A stretch of DNA of 64,000 nt from Cacajao melanocephalus (lineage: Eukaryota > Chordata > Mammalia > Primates > Pitheciidae): contig CAUYLG010039403.1 of the NCBI GenBank assembly GCA_963573385.1, forward strand, positions 62,001 to 126,000, written 5' to 3'. Every line of letters begins with the position of its first letter. Within the stretch, counting starts at the first letter, position 1. The notes beneath the pieces were generated by a model. That model ran no database searches. It was not told the DNA's origin and saw only the letters and a program-made list of their open reading frames with translations. This document shows, piece after piece, positions 56,940 to 64,000 of this stretch. Position numbers and translations under genes: made by a program.

Positions 56940-57010
56940 ATGTTTTCTCCTGATCAAGAAAATCATCCATCTAAAGCACCAGTAAAATATGGGGAACTCA
57001 TTGTCTTAGG
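56940..57010 (+). CDS. PELI1: Pellino-1, coding part of exon 2 (residues 1-23 and two bases of codon 24)
   Basis: Translation from 56,940 starts MFSPDQENHP and continues through VKYGELIVL. This matches human Pellino-1; Pellino-2 differs here (MFSPGQEEH...). Pellino-1 is a RING-like E3 ubiquitin ligase that attaches K63- and K48-linked chains to partners such as IRAK1 and RIPK1 in TLR and IL-1 receptor signalling, and limits T-cell activation through c-Rel turnover (family knowledge). The segment encodes the N-terminal tail and first strand leading into the FHA-like substrate-binding domain. The exon ends at TTAGG|GTAAGG, splitting codon 24 after two bases (phase 2 intron). Retention of intron 2 would read GGG TAA, an immediate stop. 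The start context is weak (C at -3, T at +4), but the in-frame upstream TGA and the known protein N-terminus fix it. Confidence 0.97.
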
Positions 57011-57273
57011 GTAAGGTTTCTCCATTTTGATGAGCCACATCGTTGAATAATATATGCTAATTTTGGCATCTAGTTTAAAAGTGCTTTTTTTTTTTTAGAA
57101 TTTATATCTTACCTGCTTCCAAAAAGAATTTAAAGCTACAGGTAATGTTACCAAATCAAGAAACTCTTTTAATTCTCATATTCATGCCATCTTTTAAAAG
57201 CATTCAAATACGACACAAGCTTTGTCTCACCCTTACCAGCAGAAAGAGCAGTTTCTTAAAGATGAAATGAAAA

Positions 57274-57556
57274 GGCTGGGCGCCGTGACTCATGCCTGTA
57301 ATCCCAGCACTTTGGGAGGCTGAGTTAGGCAGATTATCTGAGGCCAGGAGTTCGAGACCAACTTGGCCAACATGGTTAAACCCCATTTAGTTTTTTCTAC
57401 TAAAAATACAAAAATTAGCTGAGTGTGGTGGTAGACATCTGTAATCCCAGCTACTTGGGAGGCTGAGGCAGGAGAATCGCTTGAACCTGGGAGGCAGAGG
57501 TTGTCCAGCTTGGGTGACAGAGTAAGACTCTGACTCAGAAAAAAAAAAAAAAAAAA
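57274..57556 (+). mobile_element. Alu element in intron 2, sense
   Basis: It starts GGCTGGGCGCCGTGACTC, has a 17-A tail, and lacks part of the right arm near 57,502. Confidence 0.93.
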
Positions 57557-57988
57557 GATAAAAAATGTATTTGTCCAATGTTAGTTGTTCCATTGTCTTC
57601 CTTATCTCATGTTTTGCCTCAGGTGACTTTACCAAAAATTCCCTTTTCCTTCTCTGCTTTAGGTAATTTCATACTATAGGTTCATTTATTCTTTTGCCCC
57701 TCTTAGGTAGTTATTGCTTTGTGCTGTACATTTTGGTTAAAGGAGTTATATAGGTATATGGTGACAGCATGCCTCTGAATCACAGGACCTAGCTACTTCT
57801 TAGCTCCTAAAGTAATTTCATCCATGTAACTCACAGAAATAGAATCTGAAGATTGAGGAATAGATGAGTCTATTATTCCAAATTATTACAATTTATTCCT
57901 CTTAAATTTGCCGTAACTATCCAAATAGAGACACAGTATTAGCCTCTCTTAACTAGAGATCTCAGAAACTACAAAATTGCTCATTTTA
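57557..57988. other. Unassigned part of intron 2
   Basis: Unique sequence with no exon recognised. Confidence 0.5.
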
Positions 57989-58262
57989 GGCCAGGTGCAG
58001 TGGTTCACACCTGTAATCCCAGCACTGTAGGAGGCCGAGGCAGGAGATCACCTGAGGACAAGAGTTTGAGACCAGTCTGGCCAACATGGTGAAACCCCAT
58101 CTTTACTAAAAATATAAAAATTAGCTGGGTGTGGTGGCATGTGCCTGTAATCCAGCTACTCAGAGGCAGGAGAATCACTTGAACCCGGGAGGCAGGGGTT
58201 GCATGAGCCAATCTGGACAACAGAGCAAGACTCTGTCTCAAAAAAAAAAAATAAGATAAAAT
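57989..58262 (+). mobile_element. Alu element in intron 2, sense, with target duplication
   Basis: This slightly deleted copy is flanked by AAAATTGCTCATTTTA (57,973-57,988) and AAAATTGCTAATTTTA (58,263-58,278), 15 of 16 matching. Confidence 0.95.
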
Positions 58263-58439
58263 AAAATTGCTAATTTTATTTTCCCCATACTGTTTCTCTG
58301 CTTCTGCCTAAAAAGCAACTCTAGACATTGCAGTATGTTTGAGTCCAGTTGTTAAAGTGAGAATGCATTGTTTCAGATGAGAGAGTAGGAGAAACTGGGG
58401 AAATCAGATGAAGTTACTGAACTTGACTGGATGTTAAGA

Positions 58440-58585
58440 ATCCTAGAATCCAGTGCTTATTCCAGCACTGCTCCCTGTATGACCCTGGGCAAGTCACTGA
58501 ACTATCGTGGGCCTTCGTTTCCTCCTCTGTAAAATGACAATTAGACAAGATCATCTAAGGCCCTATGAGATTTAAAATTCCTTTC
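58440..58585 (+). mobile_element. MIR fragment in intron 2
   Basis: 'TGTATGACCCTGGGCAAGTC' and 'TTTCCTCCTCTGTAAAATGA' match the MIR. Confidence 0.7.
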
Positions 58586-58941
58586 TCAAAAACAAAACTT
58601 TAAAAAATCATAAATTTAGCATAGTAACTACAGTATTACAACTTCAAATCACATAGACTTGAAGACAAACAGCTCTTAACTACCAAAAACTTTTCCAGGT
58701 TAAATTCTTCTGGCAGGAAATTTGAGAGTCATTTGAGGGACTAGTTTAAAATTTAGCTTATAGTTTTAAACTGCCAGTCTTAGCCTAGAAGTTCCTCAGT
58801 TAAGAGATAATCATTAGCAACAGTAATTGTCTCTGTGTCTGGTACTTGGTGTCTTAAAATGCAAATACTTTCTCTTCTCAACCTTCTAGAAGTGAAGCTG
58901 GAAAAGGTTTCATGGTGTTGCTACTTAGAAAAGAGCTTTGA

Positions 58942-59228
58942 GGCCGGGCGCGATGCCTCACGCCTGTAATCCCAGCACTTTGGGAGGCCGAGGCGGGCAG
59001 ATCATGAGGTCAAGAGATCGAGACCATCCTGGCCAACATAGTGAAACCCTGTCTGTACTAAAAATACAAAAAATTAGCTGGGCGTGGTGGTGCGCGCCTG
59101 TAGTCCCAGCTACTCAAGAGGCTGAGGCAGGAGAATTGTTTGAACCCAGGAGGCGGAGGTTGCAGTGAGCCGAGGTCGCACCACTGCACTCCAGCCTGGC
59201 ACCTGGTGACGGAGTGAAAGTCTGTCTC

Positions 59229-59256
<28 letters not shown>
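58942..59256 (+). mobile_element. Young-looking Alu (AluY-like) in intron 2, sense
   Basis: It starts GGCCGGGCGCGATGCC, carries AluY-type wording 'GAGGTCAAGAGATCGAGACC', retains many CpGs, and has an uninterrupted 28-A tail (59,229-59,256). The target duplication is GAAAAGAGCTTTGA (58,928-58,941) / GAAAAGAACTTTGA (59,259-59,272). Confidence 0.93.
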
Positions 59257-59259
<3 letters not shown>

Positions 59260-59779
59260 AAAAGAACTTTGAACTACAGGAATGCAATGTGGGACTAAAG
59301 AGCCACATCCAGAAGAGGGATGAGTCATGCAACTCAGAGGACAGTAGTGAAAGGGCAATGAGGAATTGACAGTGGGGCTGGTGGCAACACAAAGCCTAGA
59401 ATAGCTAAAATAATTTCTTAGCTAAGGGGCTGTACTTTGGACTTATAGCAAGGCTGGCAACATTATCAAGGGCTTTTTCCAATACAAAGTGTTTGATTTT
59501 TTATAAAGGGTCAGTGTAATTTCTATATATGGCAGTCATTGAGTAAAGTCTCTTCTCAACTTTAAAACATTCTTCTTGCCAGCCACAATTACAGGCCATT
59601 TTATAACCACTTCGTCTTCCAGCCTCAAAACTGTCCCTATTTCCTGCTTTATCTCCCCCTAGATTGACCAACTACATATAGTAGATCATCAAACCAAAGA
59701 CTTGTCAGGTGGCAGGGGCCAGGGGAGGTGGACAGTGAATAAGGAAAGATTATTGTTAAGCTACGCTCATGCTTCAGTG

Positions 59780-60005
59780 AAGCAGTAAGGAATGATTTAA
59801 CCATGACAAACATACTTAAATTCAAATTCTGGCTTTGACAGTGTGACTTGTGTGACCTTCAGAAAATAACTGAGCCTGTTTCCTAACGTGTAAAAATGGG
59901 GACAGTGATTTCAATCTGTTAGAATTTTTGCAAGGGTAGATTTAGTTAGGTGATATGTATGGGATAGAATTCAATAGTGTCTGGTTTACAGTAAACACTC
60001 AAATA
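59780..60005 (+). mobile_element. MIR in intron 2, sense
   Basis: 'GACAGTGTGACTTGTGTGAC', 'CCTAACGTGTAAAAATGGGG' and 'GTTTACAGTAAACACTCAAA' keep the MIR order. Confidence 0.65.
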
Positions 60006-60017
60006 TTTTGTTTTTAA

Positions 60018-60274
60018 CTTTTTTCTTTTCTTTTCTTTTTGAGACAGCATCTTGCTTTGTCACCCAGGCTGTTATGCAGTGGCATGATCTCGGCTCACTG
60101 CAACCTCTGCCTCCTGGGTTCAAGTGATTCTCTTGCCTCAGCCTCCTGAGTAGCTGGGATTACAGGCATGCACCACCAAGCCCGGCTAATTTTGTATTTT
60201 TAGTAGAGACGGGGTTTCTCCATGTTGGTCAGGCCAGTATCGAACTCCCGACCTCAGGTGATCCACCCACCTAT
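60018..60274 (-). mobile_element. Truncated Alu in intron 2, antisense
   Basis: The T/C-rich head and body are normal until GTGATCCACCCACCT, where the expected final 50 bases are absent and a TG repeat follows. Confidence 0.92.
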
Positions 60275-60277
60275 CTC

Positions 60278-60302
60278 TGTGTGCGTGTGTGTGTGTGTGT
60301 GT
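60278..60302. repeat. (TG)n microsatellite at the Alu break
   Basis: About twelve TG units with one C interruption replace the missing Alu 5' end. Confidence 0.9.
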
Positions 60303-60900
60303 ATACATGTTATAGAGAAATGGTCATAAGATCTGAACAACAAAAGTATGTTTACTGCTTAGCAAACATGTCCGTTGGACAGGTTCTGCTAATACAATGA
60401 GTGTGTATTTGTAGATTCAGGTAGCTAAGACTTAAAAAGTCTAAAAATTCCTTACTTCAAAAGTTCAGCTATTTAAAGTGTTTGGTTCACAGTTAAAGGA
60501 GATTCTGTTTTAAACAATACATACTGTACTTTTTAAAGGTTGTATTAGCACATGCAAACAATTCACCTTAAAAAAAGAGAATGAGTCATAAGGAGTCAGA
60601 CATGCCATTAATCCGCTCTTAATTATCCTTCATAAAAGAGGGAAGGAAAAAAATAGATATAACTGTGTATAATCCAAAAGGTTCTCTGTGACTTGGAATG
60701 AAGCCAGAAAAAAAAATCTCATTTTGTTTCACACACTGGCACCTGGTGTGGAAATCAACAGTTGCTCAAAGGAATTTGAAATAATTATAGTGTGCTAATA
60801 GATAATTAATTGGGAACTGATTCTGCAAGGCAGAGTAAAACCTTTGTTTCATAATTGTGCAGTTCTTGCAAGAGATCACCTATATTTTTCCCCCCATCAG

Positions 60901-61030
60901 GTATAATGGGTCTCTCCCAAATGGCGATAGAGGAAGGAGGAAAAGTAGATTTGCTTTGTTTAAAAGACCTAAGGCAAATGGGGTGAAGCCCAGCACTGTG
61001 CATATTGCTTGTACTCCTCAGGCTGCAAAG
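60901..61030 (+). CDS. PELI1: Pellino-1, exon 3 (rest of codon 24 to residue 67)
   Basis: This 130-base exon completes Gly24 and reads YNGSLPNGDRGRRKSRFALF and on to TPQAAK, matching Pellino-1. Exons 2 and 3 together supply 201 coding bases, exactly 67 codons, ending on a codon boundary (phase 0) at AAG|GTAAAA. The region forms early strands of the Pellino FHA-like domain, which recognises phosphothreonine on IRAK-type partners, and includes the basic patch DRGRRKSR. The full protein is about 418 residues, so some 351 residues, including most of the FHA-like core, its wing and the C-terminal RING-like module, are encoded beyond the window end. The acceptor has a good pyrimidine tract (ATTTTTCCCCCCATCAG). 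Readthrough into intron 3 would add seven residues and stop at TAA 61,052-61,054. Confidence 0.97.
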
Positions 61031-61036
61031 GTAAAA

Positions 61037-61042
61037 AATAAA
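61037..61042 (+). terminator. AATAAA hexamer beside the intron 3 donor (cryptic poly(A) signal candidate)
   Basis: AATAAA begins 7 bases into intron 3. A T-run follows, and a GU-rich stretch (TATGTGTTGTTTATA, 61,094-61,108) lies about 52 bases downstream, the spacing expected for a polyadenylation site. Use would give a truncated message encoding 67 residues plus seven intron-encoded ones. AATAAA is common by chance in AT-rich introns, so this is a candidate only. Confidence 0.35.
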
Positions 61043-61360
61043 TTTTTTTTTTAAAAAGCTACCTAAATTAACTTGGAGAAATTGAAAGACTTTTATGTGT
61101 TGTTTATATTCTCTAGCATTCCCCTCACATTTCTGTTTCAGAAATTTCCTTTTGTTTGGATTGGAGAAGAGACTTTGGAGACATGGTATTTGAAGAGCTG
61201 CCATATGGAAGGGGAATAGAATTTTTTTTTTTTTAATGACAAACCAGGATCAGTGGGTGGAAATTAGAAGGAGCATTCCCTCTCCTTATTAAAAGAGGTG
61301 GGGTGGGGGACAGGGATTTATCTAGTACTTAGAATTATGCAGCTGTCTGCCCTGAGAAGT

Positions 61361-61370
61361 GGAAATTCCC
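61361..61370 (-). promoter_or_regulatory. Perfect NF-kB consensus in intron 3
   Basis: GGAAATTCCC on the + strand is GGGAATTTCC on the other strand, a full match to GGGRNWYYCC. A second, 9-of-10 match (GGGAATTTCA, 61,744-61,753) lies about 380 bases further on. The location is unique, non-repeat intronic sequence about 330 bases after exon 3. PELI1 acts in NF-kB signalling, so feedback control is a reasonable inference, not shown by sequence. Confidence 0.45.
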
Positions 61371-62581
61371 ACTCTATTACTGAAGGGGCCTCCCTGGGAG
61401 GAATGTGATGTATAATATGTGTATTCAGGTATTAGAAGCATGTGTGGATGAGGTAATTTTTAAACTAAGGGTCTTTACCTAAGAGTCTGTGTATTGTTTT
61501 TATTCATTTTTGGTTTATAACTTCTTATCTTTTAGCATAGTGCCTTGCACAAAGTAGACCTCAATAATTATTAAATTGAATCAAAGCTATGAAAGCAATA
61601 CCCAAGTGCATCTACAATATAACTTCTCAACCCCTAGCCTATTTCATGCTTCTAGCCCCTTTTTCTTCTTCTAACAAAATTTCCAGGAGCTGGACCACCA
61701 TTTCAGGATACTTGGGCTTTTCCTAGAGTGACAGACAAGGAGGGGGAATTTCACATCTTTGTATTTTCTGTGAATTTTTCTGCTTCCAATTTTATAATAC
61801 AGAATGAATTTGATATTGTAATGAACAAATAAGAAAAATTACAAAGAGTTCTTTGACTCCTGGAAATACTGTGTCTTTAGCTAAGTAGCCGAGGATGTAC
61901 ATTAGTATTATACCATCTGAAGCATATCTTTATAAGTTAAATAAACGAGAGACAGAAAAGTTGGCATATGATCTGGTTTTAGGTTGCAGCTTCAGTGTCT
62001 GAAGATAATTGACTTTTCAGCTTTGTTTTATACCCAGTTTGATTTGTGAAAGAATCCCTGACTAGGATTCCTCTGTTACTATTTGGGAGCCAGTTAGTGC
62101 AGAAAAGGGACAGTTTCTTTTTGGGTGTTTCTTTTTGCTCCTTTGGAGAGAAGGAATGTGCTAAGCAGGTGGCAGAAGTAAACCTCAGATTGATCCAATC
62201 TGAGGATCTTCTTACAGTATCTCCCCCAGAAGTGCTCTTGACATTTTGGGTGTGCCAGTTTTTCATTATTCAGTACTTTCCCACATACTACAGGACATTT
62301 ATGGGTCCTTCACCCACAAAATGCCATGTAAGCCTGCAAATCTTCATAACAGCCAAAAAATGCACAAAATATTTTTAGATGCCCCTTAGACAGCTAATAC
62401 TACCTCTGGCTGAAAATCACTATCAGGGAAAAGATTTCTAATCCCTACCTGTATAATATCACATTCTGTACTTTTCTTCCTATTTTTACTCTGCCATGCC
62501 CTCATGTTTTCATTCTTATCTCTTTTTCATCTTTCATCTTTACTAGGCAATAAGAATCTTAGGGACCACAGACTGACTCTT

Positions 62582-62888
<307 letters not shown>

Positions 62889-62900
62889 GATTGACTCTTT

Positions 62901-63197
62901 CCTCTTTAAATTTTGAAGGAATGTGTTAGTGAGGTCATGATGAAAATTAAGCATTTAGTCTGGCAGTCATCTGGGGTGAGTGGTTAAAACCCTGCGTTCT
63001 AGTCCAGTGAGACTCAAACTTGACATAGTTTTTATTCTCGGTCTAAGAGTAGGTTTAATAGTTAAAAAAAAAAAAAAAACACGCAAAGATTACAATCTCA
63101 AAGCACACAAAAACCAATGTTTTAAAATCTCGTTAGCCACTAAGAATTACTTTTCAAAATACTGAGTAATTATTTCATTGAAAAGTCAGCTGTTTAG
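62901..63197. other. Unassigned part of intron 3
   Basis: Includes a 16-A run at 63,064-63,079. No exon is recognised. Confidence 0.5.
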
Positions 63198-63358
63198 CCG
63201 AGCACAGTGGCACATGCCTGTTAGTCTCAGCTACTTGGGTGGCAGAGACAGGAAGATCACTTGAGCACAGGAGTTTGAAGCTGTAGTGTGCTGTTTTCCT
63301 GCCTGTAAATAGCCACTGCACTTCAGCCTCTGCAACATAGTGAGACCTGTTCTCTTAA
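63198..63358 (+). mobile_element. Decayed, internally deleted Alu, sense
   Basis: 'AGCACAGTGGCACATGCCTG' and 'GATCACTTGAGCACAGGAGT' survive. The centre is deleted and the tail runs into a short TA/TG tract. Confidence 0.75.
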
Positions 63359-64000
63359 ATATATATATATGTGTATAGGTTTAAAAGCTGTAAAACAATT
63401 ATATAGTATTTATGAATACCTTAATGTGTAGAAAGAAATATGTAAAACATGCATGTAAATGACCTACACTGCATTCTTGAGGTTGGATACCTGTGTGGAG
63501 AAAAGGGAATTGAGAGATACATGTAGGCAGCCTCAATTTTATCTGTAGTTTAATTCCTTAAAAAAAAAAATCAGAAGCAAAAGTGGCAGTATTAAGCTTT
63601 GATAAAGCTGAGTCATTAGTATATTCTCTTTGTATATTTGGAAATTTGACAATCTTAATCTTAAAGCTGTTGTTTTAAGGCTTTATCTATTACAGATTAG
63701 CTGCAAATTGAAACCAAGTAAAAACTTACGATGCCAAACTTCTAATTAAGAAGGGTTTTTTAATTGAGCTTCTTTGCTGTATATAATTATTCCCGTCTTC
63801 GTATCTGTTTTCTTTTACGCAGCCCATTTCTACTTCCTTTGTGTGATGACTAGATTTTTCCCCTCCTTTGATATTATCTTCAACTCAAATACATAGAAAA
63901 CACTTGAAAACAAAACTGAAAAGTTCTTTTTAACAATGTTTTTAGTTTGAGATAAGTCAGAAGTACAGTAGTCATAAGCATTACATTCCTTTCCTTTGGT
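63359..64000. other. Unassigned part of intron 3 to window end
   Basis: No exon 4 is visible. The next PELI1 coding exon, expected to continue after AAK67 with residues of the FHA-like domain, must lie beyond the window. Confidence 0.6.

Larger units (their letters stand above)
57011..60900 (+). other. PELI1 intron 2 (3.9 kb)
   Basis: The intron is bounded by GTAAGG and CCCCCCATCAG and is a phase 2 intron. It contains three sense Alus, one antisense Alu, two MIR-like fragments and a short GT repeat. The parts outside these repeats show no exon or other recognisable element, including the last 600 bases before exon 3 (60,303-60,900). Confidence 0.93.
61031..62581 (+). other. PELI1 intron 3, proximal unique part
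   Basis: The intron starts with GTAAAAAATAAA and has not ended by base 64,000. This first 1.5 kb is free of obvious repeats. It contains an AATAAA hexamer at 61,037-61,042, a perfect NF-kB consensus at 61,361-61,370, a near match at 61,744-61,753 and a G-rich stretch near 61,300-61,316. No further exon is visible here. Confidence 0.85.

Noticed and set aside
60806..61204. 132-codon open frame on the minus strand across PELI1 exon 3
   Set aside because: It is the shadow of the exon on the opposite strand, and part of it runs through intron sequence.

Overview
The window is primate, almost certainly human, nuclear DNA. Alu elements are frequent on both strands, together with older mammalian repeats (MIR, L2, L1M-type, Tigger, MER1/MER2-type). 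There are no bacterial-style genes, operons, CRISPR arrays or phage. The only protein-coding gene I can support is the 5' part of PELI1 (Pellino-1, an E3 ubiquitin ligase of Toll-like and IL-1 receptor signalling), read on the + strand. It is identified by direct translation of two exons that join in frame and give the first 67 residues of the protein.

Layout: 1-12,540 is repeat-rich flank upstream of the gene, with Tigger, Alu, L1-type, L2 and HAL1/L1-ORF1-like remnants and a long CA repeat. About 12,540-13,560 is a CpG island with a TATA-less promoter and the non-coding first exon, ending at a clear donor (CCG|GTGAGT, exon end 13,154). 13,155-56,870 is a 43.7 kb first intron holding most of the repeats, including a MER1-type hAT element nested in a MER2 element and a nearly complete Tigger1. 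56,871-57,010 is exon 2, with a short upstream ORF and the PELI1 start codon at 56,940. 57,011-60,900 is intron 2 with four Alus. 60,901-61,030 is exon 3. The rest is intron 3, and the remaining exons (about residues 68-418, most of the FHA-like domain and the RING-like domain) lie beyond the window.

The points most worth checking are translational and RNA-level features of PELI1: an 8-codon uORF in a better start context than the main ATG, an AATAAA hexamer seven bases into intron 3 with a GU-rich stretch downstream, oppositely oriented Alus flanking exons 2-3 that could favour circular RNA, a G-quadruplex motif just after the first donor, and a perfect NF-kB consensus in intron 3. I saw no new gene system. 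Repeat family names come from recognising consensus features by eye and need RepeatMasker confirmation; boundaries are usually good to about 10-20 bases, except where target-site duplications fix them.
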